This document shows, in pieces, positions 23,986-32,198 of a stretch of 64,000 nucleotides of DNA. The position numbers were made by a program, and so were the translations under genes. The notes under the pieces were generated by a model. The model saw only the letters and a program-made list of their open reading frames with translations. It searched no databases and had not been told where the DNA came from. Each line of letters starts with the position of its first letter. The first letter of the stretch is position 1. Origin of the DNA: Streptomyces sp. NRRL S-1022 (GTDB lineage: Bacteria > Actinomycetota > Actinomycetes > Streptomycetales > Streptomycetaceae); contig NZ_JOIU01000003.1 of the NCBI RefSeq assembly GCF_000720135.1, forward strand, positions 62,001 to 126,000. Direction: 5' to 3'.

Positions 23986-24402
23986 TCAGCCGGTGGGGCG
24001 TTCGATGAAGCGGAGCTGGTTGCCCGCCGGGTCCCGGAAGGCACAGTCGCGGACCCCGTACGGCTGGTCCATCGGCTCCTGGAGGACGTCACCGCCGGAT
24101 TCCCGCACCCGCTCGTACAGCGCGTCGCAGTCCGGCGTGGTGAAGATGACCCCGCGCAGCAGGCCCTTGGCCAGCAGTTCGTTGAGCGCCTGCTTGTCCG
24201 CGGGGGAGGCGTCCGGGCTCGCGTCCGGCGGCTCCAGGACGATCTCGACGTCCGGCTGGAGCGGGGAGCCCAGGGTCACCCAGCGCATGCCCTCGAAGCC
24301 GACGTCGTTGCGGATCTCCAGACCGAGCACGTCGCGGTAGAAGGCGATGGCCTTGTCGTGGTCGTCCACGGCGAGGAAGCACTGCGCGAGTTTCACGTCC
24401 AT
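23986..24402 (-). CDS. VOC family (glyoxalase-like) protein
   Basis: A 138-residue single-domain protein. The paired beta-alpha-beta-beta-beta units are visible as LAQCFLAVDDHDKAIAFYRDVLGLEIRND and GVIFTTPDCDALYERVRESGGDVLQEP, ending DPAGNQLRFIERP. VOC proteins bind divalent metal and act on or sequester small electrophiles; the substrate here is unknown. It lies 34 bases after an AraC-type regulator on the same strand, a frequent arrangement in Streptomyces, but also has its own leaderless promoter (TAGGGT six bases before the ATG). Confidence 0.85.
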   Translation of the reverse strand: MDVKLAQCFLAVDDHDKAIAFYRDVLGLEIRNDVGFEGMRWVTLGSPLQPDVEIVLEPPDASPDASPADKQALNELLAKGLLRGVIFTTPDCDALYERVRESGGDVLQEPMDQPYGVRDCAFRDPAGNQLRFIERPTG

Positions 24403-24414
24403 GGCCTCACCCTA
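24400..24414 (-). promoter_or_regulatory. Leaderless promoter of the VOC gene
   Basis: On the minus strand TAGGGT (24414-24409), six bases, then ATG at 24402. Confidence 0.5.
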
Positions 24415-24436
24415 GAACCGGCGGGCGCACCGCGCC

Positions 24437-24838
24437 TCAGTACGGGCGCCGCCGCGGCCGGGTCAGCCGGCGGGCCACACAGGGCGGGATCACCGCGCTC
24501 TCCGCGTGGTCGCGGGCCCGGTAGGCGCTCGGCGTCTCGCCGACCAGCTCGGTGAAGCGGGAGCTGAAGGAGCCGAGGGAGGTGCAGCCGACGGCGAGGC
24601 ACACCTCGGTCACGCTCAGATCGCCCCGGCGCAGCAGCACCTTGGCCCGCTCCACGCGCCGGGTCATCAGGTAGCCGTACGGCGTCTCCCCGAACGCCTT
24701 GCGGAAGCTGCGCTGGAAGTGGCCCGGGGACATCAGGGCGTCGCGGGCCAGCTCGGTCATGTCGAGCGGCTCGGCGTACTCGCGGTCCATGCGGTCGCGC
24801 ACCCGCAGCAGCCGTCTCAGATCCTCCAGGGCGGTCAC
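24437..24838 (-). CDS. AraC-family regulator (short, HTH domain only)
   Basis: A 133-residue protein that is almost only the AraC DNA-binding domain. First helix-turn-helix in MTELARDALMSPGHFQRSFRKAFGETPYGYLMTRRVERA, second in SVTEVCLAVGCTSLGSFSSRFTELVGETPSAYR, then a basic tail. There is no ligand domain, so activity is probably set by level or a partner. GTG at 24838 is the chosen start; no strong ribosome site is visible. The downstream VOC gene is its likely target and co-transcribed neighbour. Confidence 0.85.
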   Translation of the reverse strand: MTALEDLRRLLRVRDRMDREYAEPLDMTELARDALMSPGHFQRSFRKAFGETPYGYLMTRRVERAKVLLRRGDLSVTEVCLAVGCTSLGSFSSRFTELVGETPSAYRARDHAESAVIPPCVARRLTRPRRRPY

Positions 24839-24950
24839 CGCATCAGCTTCGCACAGCGCCAGGCGCGGGTGCCGGGCGTTCTCCGGGCTCCGCGCCCTCC
24901 TGCGCGGCCGGAGCGGCCGGGCCCACGGCACGTCGGCCGGGGAACGAGAA

Positions 24951-24978
24951 CGGGCCGCCCGGACACCCGGGCGGGCCG
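24951..24978 (-). terminator. Hairpin after sodN
   Basis: GGCCGCCCGG pairs with CCGGGCGGGCC with one bulged base and a short ACAC loop, about 30-60 bases past the sodN stop. Confidence 0.55.
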
Positions 24979-25008
24979 CTCCCGCACTCGAAGCCGCAAG
25001 GCGTCGGG

Positions 25009-25404
25009 TCAGGCCTTCTTGGTCTCCCAGAAGATCTTGTCGATCTGGGCGATGTAGTCCAGCGCCTTCTGGCCCGTCGCCGGGTCGGTGGACGCCTTGG
25101 CGGCCGAGAGGGCCTTCAGGGCGTCGTTGACCAGCTGGTGCAGCTCCGGGTACTTCTCGAAGTGCGGGGCCTTGAAGTAGTCGCTCCAGAGCACGGAGAC
25201 GTGGTGCTTGGCCAGCTCCGCGCGCTGCTCCTTGATAACGGTGGCGCGCGCCTGGAAGTGGGGGTCGTCGTTGCCGGCCATCTTCTCCTGGACGGCCTTC
25301 ACCGACTCCGCCTCGATGCGGGCCTGGGCCGGGTCGTACACGCCGCAGGGCAGGTCGCAGTGGGCGCTGACCTTGACCTTGGGGGCAAACAGGCGGGAAA
25401 GCAT
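25009..25404 (-). CDS. sodN: Nickel superoxide dismutase precursor
   Basis: A 131-residue NiSOD precursor. Fourteen N-terminal residues (MLSRLFAPKVKVSA) form the propeptide; cleavage exposes H15, and the nickel hook HCDLPCGVYDP (H15, C16, C20) supplies all nickel ligands together with the new amino terminus. The remainder is the four-helix hexamer-forming domain. It dismutates superoxide in the cytosol. The cleaving protease gene sodX is divergent, 145 bases away. In S. coelicolor sodN is active when nickel is available and is further controlled by a small RNA from the sodF transcript; no sodF is in this window. A hairpin follows the stop. Confidence 0.98.
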   Translation of the reverse strand: MLSRLFAPKVKVSAHCDLPCGVYDPAQARIEAESVKAVQEKMAGNDDPHFQARATVIKEQRAELAKHHVSVLWSDYFKAPHFEKYPELHQLVNDALKALSAAKASTDPATGQKALDYIAQIDKIFWETKKA

Positions 25405-25549
25405 GGAGCATTCCTTCCTCGTGATCGTCTTCTCAGGTGCGACATTACTCCCTGCGGAAGGCGATTTCTCGGGTGCCCCCTAGGGCTTAGGACAAAAGTC
25501 CAGGGTGAGACTGAGACTGGTGGAGGAACGGACCGGGGAGGTGCCGGGG

Positions 25550-25984
25550 ATGCCGGAGCTGTCGCAGGAGACCGAGCGGGGGAGGGCCGTGGCGCCCTTC
25601 GGGCTGGCCGAGGTGACCGGCCCGTCGATGGTGCCCACGCTGCACCACGGGGACCAGCTGCTGGTGCGGTACGGGGGTGTGGTCAGGCCCGGGGACGTGG
25701 TGGTCCTGCGTCATCCGTTCCAGCAGGACCTGCTGGTGGTCAAGCGGGCCGTGGAACGGCGCGAGGGCGGCTGGTGGGTGCTCGGGGACAACCCCTACGC
25801 CGGCGGCGACAGCACGGACTACGGGGTGGTGCCCGAGGAGCTGATCCTGGGGAAGGCGTGGTTCCGGTTCCGGCCGGTCAAGTCCGGTCAGCGCTCGCCG
25901 CTCGCGCTGGCGCGCTGGGCGTTCTCCGCGGCGAGGCCGCTGCTGCCGGACCGGTCGGCCTCCAGGCGTTTGCGGGCCCGGTAG
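25550..25984 (+). CDS. sodX: Nickel-type superoxide dismutase maturation protease (S26 family)
   Basis: A 144-residue signal-peptidase-like serine protease that removes the SodN propeptide. The catalytic serine is in GPSMVPTL (S26) and the general-base lysine in VVKRAV (K65); the S26 box GDNPYAGGDSTDYG follows. Unlike true signal peptidases it lacks an N-terminal membrane anchor. ATG 25550 has GGGGAGG at good spacing; GTG at 25541 or 25505 could extend it by 3-15 residues. Its last 97 bases overlap the convergent CGNR gene. Linked to sodN across a divergent promoter region, as in other actinomycetes. Confidence 0.93.
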   Translation: MPELSQETERGRAVAPFGLAEVTGPSMVPTLHHGDQLLVRYGGVVRPGDVVVLRHPFQQDLLVVKRAVERREGGWWVLGDNPYAGGDSTDYGVVPEELILGKAWFRFRPVKSGQRSPLALARWAFSAARPLLPDRSASRRLRAR

Positions 25985-26517
25985 GCGGCCACGTTGGCAC
26001 GGGTCGCGCAGCGGTCCGAGCAGTAGCGCCGGGAGCGGTTGGTGGAGGTGTCCAGGTAGGCGTTGCGGCACGGGGGCGCCTGGCACAGGCCGAGTCGGTC
26101 CACGCCGTACTCGGTGAGGTGGAAGGCCAGGCCCATCGCCGCGATCGCCGCGTAGCCGGCGGTGGCGTTGGACGGGTGGTCGGCCAGGTGCATGTGCCAC
26201 AGCGGGCGGCCGTCCTCGTCGCGGTGGTCGTGCCCGGAGATCTGCGGGCTGACCGGGAACTCCAGCAGGAGCGAGTTCAGCAGGTCCACGGCGAGGGTCT
26301 CGTCGCCCTGGTCGGCGGCCTCGAAGACGCCGCGCAGCCGCGCCCGGACCGAGCGGAACCGCGTGACGTCGGCGTCGGTGGCACGGCGGGCCGCCGACGC
26401 GTTGTCGCCGAACAGATCGCGGACGGCCTCGACCGTGGTCAGGATGTCCTTGCCCCGGGCCGGTTCCTCGCTGTTGACGAGACGGACGGCGTAATCCGAG
26501 TAATAGGCCAGTTCCAC
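25888..26517 (-). CDS. CGNR zinc finger/ABATE-domain protein
   Basis: A 209-residue protein with an N-terminal ABATE domain (about residues 1-150) and a C-terminal CGNR-type zinc finger. The finger can be read in LCQAPPCRNAYLDTSTNRSRRYCSDRCATRANVAAYRARKR: C-x4-C, then C-x3-C. The basic helix after the finger suggests nucleic-acid binding, and these proteins are thought to be stress-related regulators. GTG at 26517 with AAGGA just upstream. The 3' end overlaps sodX by 97 bases tail to tail, so the last 32 residues of this protein and of SodX share DNA; the tail beyond the zinc finger is not conserved in the family. Confidence 0.85.
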   Translation of the reverse strand: MELAYYSDYAVRLVNSEEPARGKDILTTVEAVRDLFGDNASAARRATDADVTRFRSVRARLRGVFEAADQGDETLAVDLLNSLLLEFPVSPQISGHDHRDEDGRPLWHMHLADHPSNATAGYAAIAAMGLAFHLTEYGVDRLGLCQAPPCRNAYLDTSTNRSRRYCSDRCATRANVAAYRARKRLEADRSGSSGLAAENAQRASASGER

Positions 26518-26617
26518 TTGTAGTCCTTACGGAGGCGCATTATCGTCGTGTCTGCGGTCGGGTAACAGCCGGTCGTGCTTCCAGGGTATTACGCGAACCG
26601 AGGGGAGTCGGGGTTCC

Positions 26618-27376
26618 ATGACCACAACCGCCGGAACCGACTGGGCAGCGTGGCAGGAGAGCTGGGACCGGCAGCAGGAGTGGTACATGCCGGACCGCGA
26701 GGAACGCTTCCGGGTCATGCTCGACATGGTCGAGGCGCTCGTGGGCACCGCCCCGCGCGTGCTCGACCTCGCCTGCGGCACCGGCAGCATCACCGCCCGG
26801 CTGCTGCGCCGCTTCCCCGGGGCCACCAGCACCGGCGTCGACCTCGACCCGGCGCTGCTCGCCATCGCGGACGGCACCTTCGCGGGCGACGACCGCGTCA
26901 CCCTCGTCACCGCCGACCTCACGGACCCCGACTGGCCGGCGAAGCTGCCGTACGACTCCTACGACGCCGTCCTGACCGCCACGGCCCTCCACTGGCTGCA
27001 CAGCGAACCCCTCGCGGCCCTCTACGGTCAGGTCGCGGGGCTGGTCCGCGACGGCGGTGTCTTCATGAACGCGGACCACATGATCGACGACACCACGCCC
27101 CGGATCAACGCGGCCGAGCGCGCCCAGCGCCACGCCCGCATGGATCAGGCCAAGCTGGGCGGCGCCCTGGACTGGGCCGAGTGGTGGCGGCTGGCGGCCC
27201 AGGACCCGGTCCTCGCCGGGCCGACCGCCCGCCGCTTCGAGATCTACGGCGAACACGCCGACGGGGACACCCCGCCGGCCGCCTGGCACGCGCGCGTGCT
27301 GCGCGAGAAGGGGTTCGCCGAGGCCAGGCCGGTGTGGTGCTCGCCCTCCGACACCCTGCTGCTCGCCCTCAAGTAG
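26618..27376 (+). CDS. Class I SAM-dependent methyltransferase
   Basis: A 252-residue Rossmann-fold methyltransferase. Motif I is VLDLACGTGSITARLL (about residues 47-62), motif II acidic end VDLDPALL (about 74-81), motif post-I to IV region VTADLTDPDWPAKLPYDSYDAVLTATALHWL. It resembles the methyltransf_25/trans-aconitate methyltransferase group; the substrate is unknown. GGGGAG precedes the ATG. It is divergent from the CGNR gene and ends 45 bases before a perfect 20-bp terminator shared with the ABC operon. Confidence 0.85.
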   Translation: MTTTAGTDWAAWQESWDRQQEWYMPDREERFRVMLDMVEALVGTAPRVLDLACGTGSITARLLRRFPGATSTGVDLDPALLAIADGTFAGDDRVTLVTADLTDPDWPAKLPYDSYDAVLTATALHWLHSEPLAALYGQVAGLVRDGGVFMNADHMIDDTTPRINAAERAQRHARMDQAKLGGALDWAEWWRLAAQDPVLAGPTARRFEIYGEHADGDTPPAAWHARVLREKGFAEARPVWCSPSDTLLLALK

Positions 27377-27420
27377 GGGCGCGCAGGCGGGACGGGCGGC
27401 CTCGTCCGGACGGCGCGTGA

Positions 27421-27464
27421 CACGGCGAAGGGCGGTACGGGGAGCCGTACCGCCCTTCGCCGTG
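27421..27464. terminator. Perfect 20-bp bidirectional terminator
   Basis: CACGGCGAAGGGCGGTACGG (27421-27440), loop GGAG, then its exact complement (27445-27464). It lies between the converging methyltransferase and ABC-transporter ATPase genes and can serve both. Confidence 0.92.
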
Positions 27465-27471
27465 CGGAGCG

Positions 27472-28278
27472 TCAGAGCACCTTCGACAGGAAGGACTGCG
27501 TCCGTTCGTGCTGCGGGTTCGTCAGGACGTCCCGCGGGTGGCCGGATTCCACCACCACACCGTCGTCCATGAACACCAGGCTGTCGCCCACCTCGCGGGC
27601 GAAGCCCATCTCGTGGGTGACGACGACCATGGTCATACCGGACTCGGCGAGGTCCCGCATGACGTCCAGGACGTCACCGACCAGCTCCGGGTCCAGGGCC
27701 GAGGTCGGCTCGTCGAACAGCATCAGCTTCGGCTCCATCGCCAGGGCCCGGGCGATCGCCACGCGCTGCTGCTGGCCGCCGGAGAGCTGGGAGGGGTAGT
27801 GCCCGGCCCGGTCGGCCAGGCCCACGCGCTCCAGCAGCTGCATGGCCCGCTCCCGGGCCTGCGCCCGGTTCACGCCCTTGACCTGCACCGGCGCCTCCAT
27901 GACGTTCTCCACGGCCGTCATGTGCGGGAACAGGTTGAAGCGCTGGAAGACCATGCCGATGTCCCGGCGCTTCAGGGCGACCTCGCGGTCGCGCAGCTCG
28001 TACAGCTTCTCGCCCTGCTGGCGGTAACCGACCAGCTCGCCGTCGACGTACAGCCGCCCGGCGTTGATCTTCTCCAGGTGGTTGATGCACCGCAGGAAGG
28101 TCGACTTGCCGGAGCCGGAGGGGCCGATGAGGCAGAACACCTCGCCGGACTTCACCTCCAGGTCGATGCCCTTGAGCACCTCGACGTGGCCGAAGGACTT
28201 GTGGACGCCCTCCGCCTTGACCATCGGGACGGTGCCGTTCGCCGGGGTGGCCTGCGTCTTGCTCAGCTTGTCGGTCAT
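27472..28278 (-). CDS. Polar amino-acid ABC transporter, ATP-binding protein
   Basis: A 268-residue nucleotide-binding subunit of the GlnQ/GluA type. Walker [10 protein letters not shown] (about 56-64), Q-loop in [14 protein letters not shown], signature [15 protein letters not shown], Walker [15 protein letters not shown], and the switch histidine in [12 protein letters not shown]. It energises uptake of a polar amino acid such as glutamate, glutamine or arginine. The ATG overlaps the permease stop (ATGA). Third gene of the binding protein-permease-ATPase operon, followed by a strong terminator. Confidence 0.95.
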   Translation of the reverse strand: MTDKLSKTQATPANGTVPMVKAEGVHKSFGHVEVLKGIDLEVKSGEVFCLIGPSGSGKSTFLRCINHLEKINAGRLYVDGELVGYRQQGEKLYELRDREVALKRRDIGMVFQRFNLFPHMTAVENVMEAPVQVKGVNRAQARERAMQLLERVGLADRAGHYPSQLSGGQQQRVAIARALAMEPKLMLFDEPTSALDPELVGDVLDVMRDLAESGMTMVVVTHEMGFAREVGDSLVFMDDGVVVESGHPRDVLTNPQHERTQSFLSKVL

Positions 28279-29213
28279 GCGCCCACCGCTCCCCTCGGGC
28301 GACCCAGCGACAGCATGTTCGCCTTCACCTTCTGCCACGGTGTGGCCGGCAGCTGACGGCTGGAACCGCGGGCGTAGTACCGCTCGATGTAGTACTGGCC
28401 GACGCTCAGCACCGAGGTCATGATCAGGTACCAGGCCGCGGCGAGGAAGTACATCTCCACCGGGGCACCGGAGTTCTGGCCGATGTCCTGGGCGTAGCGG
28501 AACAGCTCGGGATACTGGACGGCCGCCACGAGCGAGGTCGTCTTCAGCATGTTGATCACTTCGTTGCCCGTCGGCGGCACGATCACGCGCATCGCCTGCG
28601 GGATGACCACCCGGAGCAGGGTCTTGCCGTGGCTCATGCCGAGCGCGTGGGCCGCCTCGGTCTGGCCCTCGTCCACCGCGAGCAGACCGGCCCGGCAGAT
28701 CTCGGCCATGTATGCCGCCTCGTTCAGACCCAGGCCGAGCAGCGCCGTCAGCAGCGGCGTCATGAAGTTCGACCAGTAGTCCTTGTAGAACGGCATCAGG
28801 TTGATGTACTCGAAGACCAGGCCCAGGTTGAACCAGAGGAACAGCTGGACCAGGACCGGGGTGCCGCGGAAGAACCAGATGTAGAACCAGGCGATCGACG
28901 AGGTCACCGGGTTCTTCGACAGCCGCATCACCGCCAGGACGATGCCGCCGACGATGCCGATCACCATCGAGAGCACGGTCAGCAGGAGGGTCTTGCCGAC
29001 ACCGGTCATGATCCGGTCGTCGAAGAAGTAGTCCGGTACCGCGTGCCAGTTGATCCTGCCCTGGCCGAACGCGTAGATGATCGCCACGAGGAGCGCGATC
29101 GCGATGACGGCGGAGACGTAGCGTCCGTAGTGCCGGACCGGGATGGCCTTGATGGCCTCCGCGCCGGCCGGGGGCGCGGACTCGGCCCCTGCCGTCTTGT
29201 CGATGTCAGTCAC
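28275..29213 (-). CDS. Polar amino-acid ABC transporter, permease
   Basis: A 312-residue inner-membrane protein of the His/Glu/Gln/Arg/opine permease family. After a hydrophilic N-terminal 30 residues come about six helices. The EAA loop [33 protein letters not shown] contacts the ATPase, and [29 protein letters not shown] sequence precedes it. Since only one permease is encoded, the transporter probably uses a homodimer. Operon member, 37 bases after the binding-protein gene and four-base overlap with the ATPase gene. Confidence 0.94.
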   Translation of the reverse strand: MTDIDKTAGAESAPPAGAEAIKAIPVRHYGRYVSAVIAIALLVAIIYAFGQGRINWHAVPDYFFDDRIMTGVGKTLLLTVLSMVIGIVGGIVLAVMRLSKNPVTSSIAWFYIWFFRGTPVLVQLFLWFNLGLVFEYINLMPFYKDYWSNFMTPLLTALLGLGLNEAAYMAEICRAGLLAVDEGQTEAAHALGMSHGKTLLRVVIPQAMRVIVPPTGNEVINMLKTTSLVAAVQYPELFRYAQDIGQNSGAPVEMYFLAAAWYLIMTSVLSVGQYYIERYYARGSSRQLPATPWQKVKANMLSLGRPRGAVGA

Positions 29214-29250
29214 GGGTATTGCCTTTCAGTGGCCGCTCGGCTGCCGCGGG

Positions 29251-30210
29251 TCACTTGCCGCCGTTGATCACGGACTGCTTGACGGCGCCGTCCTGGGCGC
29301 CCCACTTCTCAAGGATCTTCTGGTACTCGCCGCTCTTGATGATCGCGTCCATCGCGGCCTGCAGCGCGTCGCGCAGCTGCGTCTCCTGCTTGGACACCGC
29401 GATGCCGTACGGGGCCGCCTCGACCTGGTCGCCGACGATCTCGAAGTCCTTGCCGCCGCCGGACGTCTTCACCGCGTACGCGGCGACCGGGAAGTCGGCG
29501 GACACGGCGTCCGCGCCGCCCGAGCGCAGCCGGGTCTGGGCCTGCTGGTTGTCGTCGAAGGCCTCGATGGCGAGCTTCTTGCCGGACGGACACTTCTTGG
29601 CCTGCTGCTTGGCCAGGTCCTCGGAGGTGGTGCCGCGCTGGACGGCGAGCTTCTTGCCGCAGAGGTCGTCCCAGGTGGTGATGCCCTTGGTGTCGCCCTT
29701 GCGGGTGTAGATCGAGACACCGGCGGTCAGGTAGTCGACGAAGTCGACGCCCTCGCCGACCTTCTTGCCGGTGTCCGGGTCGACGCCCTGCTGACGGTTC
29801 TTGTTGTCCGTCATCGCCGACATCGCGATGTCGTAGCGGTCCGAGCGCAGACCGGTGAGCAGGCCGTCGAAGGTGCCGTTCTGGAAGTCGAACGTCACGC
29901 CGAGCTGCTTGCCCAGGGCCTCCGCCAGGTCCGGGTCGAGTCCGACGACCTTGCCGGCGGAGTCCTTGTACTCGACCGGGGCGTACGCGATGTCCGAGCC
30001 GACCCTGATCGTGCCCTTGCTGCGGATCTCCTGCGGGAGCTTGTCGGCGAGCGGTGCGCTGCTGGTGGACGCGCTGCCGGAGTTCTGGTTCTTGTCCTTC
30101 GTCTGGTCACCGCAGCCGGTGAGCAGCAGGGCCCCTGCGACCGCGATCGCACCGGCCGCGGCCAGACGGGAGCGCGCTGCGGTCGTACGACGGGTGGAGC
30201 TTGCGGTCAT
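29251..30210 (-). CDS. Polar amino-acid ABC transporter, substrate-binding lipoprotein
   Basis: A 319-residue lipoprotein. Signal peptide with lipobox LLLTGC (cysteine near residue 32), then a Ser/Asn/Lys-rich linker and a type-II periplasmic-binding fold of the SBP_bac_3 family: GTIRVGSDIAYAPVEYKDSAGKVVGLDPDLAEALGKQLGV, GLLTGLRSDRYDIAMSAMTDN, and AVQRGTTSEDLAKQQ. The conserved aspartate in GLDPDL and arginine contacts bind the ligand alpha-amino group. GGAGGAACC precedes the ATG at 30210. First gene of the operon. The ligand class is inferred from family only. Confidence 0.95.
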   Translation of the reverse strand: MTASSTRRTTAARSRLAAAGAIAVAGALLLTGCGDQTKDKNQNSGSASTSSAPLADKLPQEIRSKGTIRVGSDIAYAPVEYKDSAGKVVGLDPDLAEALGKQLGVTFDFQNGTFDGLLTGLRSDRYDIAMSAMTDNKNRQQGVDPDTGKKVGEGVDFVDYLTAGVSIYTRKGDTKGITTWDDLCGKKLAVQRGTTSEDLAKQQAKKCPSGKKLAIEAFDDNQQAQTRLRSGGADAVSADFPVAAYAVKTSGGGKDFEIVGDQVEAAPYGIAVSKQETQLRDALQAAMDAIIKSGEYQKILEKWGAQDGAVKQSVINGGK

Positions 30211-30775
30211 CGTGGTTCCTCCGGCGGATGGGAAGAGTTGCCGATGGGTCGACGGAAACACACACCTTCGGGTGTCGCGACCTCGTGGGTTTACGGCATC
30301 TTGCCATTCGGACTACGCCATTCAGGGGCGTCACTATGTCAAAATCGGATAACGGGTGACCCCCGAACCGCATCAGGTCGGTACATCCCTGGTGCGCCAC
30401 CGCCGAACATCTGCGGGAATCCGACGTTCCGGCCGGAAAATCTTCAGTGCGTCTCAGGATGCGGTCATCTCTTCGCCGAGCCCGATGGGCCGCCTTGGGC
30501 GTATTCGCGCCGTTCCGGGCCGTCGCCCGCGCGTCATCCGCGGGTCGCCCGCCCGTTCCCGGATGTGACCTTGCACCTAATGGACTCGTCTCGGGCACCG
30601 TCCGTCCGGTAAGAAGGTTCTTTACACCCCTCATCCGGGGCTCAGGGCGCGTGTGCGGCGCGCCCGTCGCGTATGAGCTCGTACGTATCCGCAATCGAGC
30701 CGTACGCGGTGCCCGCCCACCCCTCACCAGGAGTGGTCGACCCTCAAACCATGCATAGCTAAGGGGTAAAACAAA
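30211..30775. other. Divergent promoter region between the ABC operon and malic enzyme
   Basis: A 565-base region with no supportable gene. On the minus strand a TTGACA -35-like hexamer lies at 30342-30337, but no well-spaced -10 is obvious. A relatively AT-rich stretch (30590-30640) and the last 40 bases with TAGCTAAGGGG carry the malic enzyme leader and ribosome site. Its length suggests complex control or unrecognised RNA. Confidence 0.4.
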
Positions 30776-31999
30776 GTGGCAGCGGAGATCGTCAATCCTC
30801 GCAGCGACAGCGGTACGGACCAGGACGGCGGGGCCGAGCCCCTCGATTCCTTCGATCCGGCGTTCGCGCTGCACCGCGGCGGCAAGATGGCCGTGCAGGC
30901 CACCGTGCCGGTCCGTGACAAGGACGACCTTTCCCTCGCGTACACGCCCGGCGTCGCTCGCGTGTGCACCGCGATCGCGGAACAGCCGGAGCTGGTCAAC
31001 GACTACACGTGGAAGTCCAACGTGGTCGCCGTCGTCACCGACGGTACGGCCGTGCTCGGACTCGGGGACATCGGTCCCCAGGCCTCCCTCCCCGTGATGG
31101 AGGGCAAGGCCATCCTCTTCAAGCAGTTCGGCGGCGTCGACGCGGTGCCGATCGCGCTCGACTGCACCGACGTGGACGACATCGTCGAGACCGTCGTCCG
31201 GCTCGCTCCCTCCTTCGGCGGAGTGAACCTGGAGGACATCTCGGCGCCCCGGTGCTTCGAGATCGAGCGCCGGCTCCAGGAGCGCCTGGACATCCCGGTC
31301 TTCCACGACGACCAGCACGGCACGGCCGTCGTGACGCTGGCGGCGCTGCGGAACGCGGCGCGGCTGAGCCGGCGCGAGATCGGGCAGCTGCGGGCCGTCA
31401 TCTCGGGCGCCGGCGCGGCCGGTGTGGCCATCGCCAAGATGCTGGTCGAGGCCGGCATCGGGGACGTGGCCGTGGCGGACCGCAAGGGCGTCGTCTCCGC
31501 CGACCGGGAGGACCTGACGCCGGTCAAGCGCGAGCTGGCCGGATTCACCAACAAGGCCGGCCTCACCGGCTCGCTGGAGGCCGCCCTCGCGGGCGCGGAC
31601 GTCTTCATCGGCGTCTCCGGCGGTACGGTCGCCGAGGAGGCCGTAGCCTCCATGGCCGAGGGCGCCTTCGTGTTCGCCATGGCCAACCCGAACCCCGAGG
31701 TGCACCCGGACGTCGCGCACAAGTACGCGGCGGTCGTCGCCACCGGGCGCTCGGACTTCCCCAACCAGATCAACAACGTGCTGGCCTTCCCCGGGATCTT
31801 CGCGGGCGCGCTCCAGGTGCGGGCCACGCGGATCACCGAGGGGATGAAGATCGCCGCGGCCGAGGCGCTGGCCTCGGTGGTCGGTGACGACCTCGCCGCC
31901 GACTACGTGATCCCCTCGCCGTTCGACGAGCGCGTCGCTCCCGCGGTCACCGCCGCGGTCGCCGCCGCCGCCCGCGCCGAGGGTGTCGCCCGTCGCTGA
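30776..31999 (+). CDS. NAD(P)-dependent malic enzyme
   Basis: A 407-residue short-form bacterial malic enzyme that decarboxylates malate to pyruvate with production of NAD(P)H. The N-terminal malic domain includes DLSLAYTPGVARVCTAI, the catalytic Lys/Asp region and VFHDDQHGTAVVTLAAL; the Rossmann domain has VISGAGAAGVAIAKMLVEAG and the asparagine-rich AMANPNPEVHPD and FPNQINNVLAFPGIF segments. S. coelicolor has two isoforms with different cofactor preference; the gene at this chromosomal position is the NADP-type as I recall, which would feed lipid and polyketide synthesis. GTG start with AAGGGG upstream. Terminator follows at 32010. Confidence 0.95.
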   Translation: MAAEIVNPRSDSGTDQDGGAEPLDSFDPAFALHRGGKMAVQATVPVRDKDDLSLAYTPGVARVCTAIAEQPELVNDYTWKSNVVAVVTDGTAVLGLGDIGPQASLPVMEGKAILFKQFGGVDAVPIALDCTDVDDIVETVVRLAPSFGGVNLEDISAPRCFEIERRLQERLDIPVFHDDQHGTAVVTLAALRNAARLSRREIGQLRAVISGAGAAGVAIAKMLVEAGIGDVAVADRKGVVSADREDLTPVKRELAGFTNKAGLTGSLEAALAGADVFIGVSGGTVAEEAVASMAEGAFVFAMANPNPEVHPDVAHKYAAVVATGRSDFPNQINNVLAFPGIFAGALQVRATRITEGMKIAAAEALASVVGDDLAADYVIPSPFDERVAPAVTAAVAAAARAEGVARR

Positions 32000-32009
32000 C
32001 GCCGCGCGG

Positions 32010-32039
32010 AAGGGCCCCGTCCGTCAGGGCGGGGCCCTT
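32010..32039 (+). terminator. Hairpin terminator after malic enzyme
   Basis: AAGGGCCCCGTCC (32010-32022), loop GTCA, GGGCGGGGCCCTT (32027-32039), followed by TTCCCTTT. A 13-bp stem with one G-U pair and a pyrimidine tail. Confidence 0.88.
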
Positions 32040-32182
32040 TCCCTTTGCCTGCCCGCCCTGCCCGTCCGTGTGTTCGCCCGTCCGTCCGGGGGCGCCGGGG
32101 CAGTGCTGCGCCGCAAGGGTGCCGTTGCGCAAGAGGGCATGTGTCACAGGGGGCCCTGGTTCCGTCGGCTGCGCCGCGCACC

Positions 32183-32198
32183 TATCGTCGGCACCATG
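32183..32198 (+). promoter_or_regulatory. Leaderless promoter of the zinc-type dehydrogenase gene
   Basis: TATCGT (32183-32188), seven bases, then ATG at 32196; no ribosome site. Confidence 0.55.
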
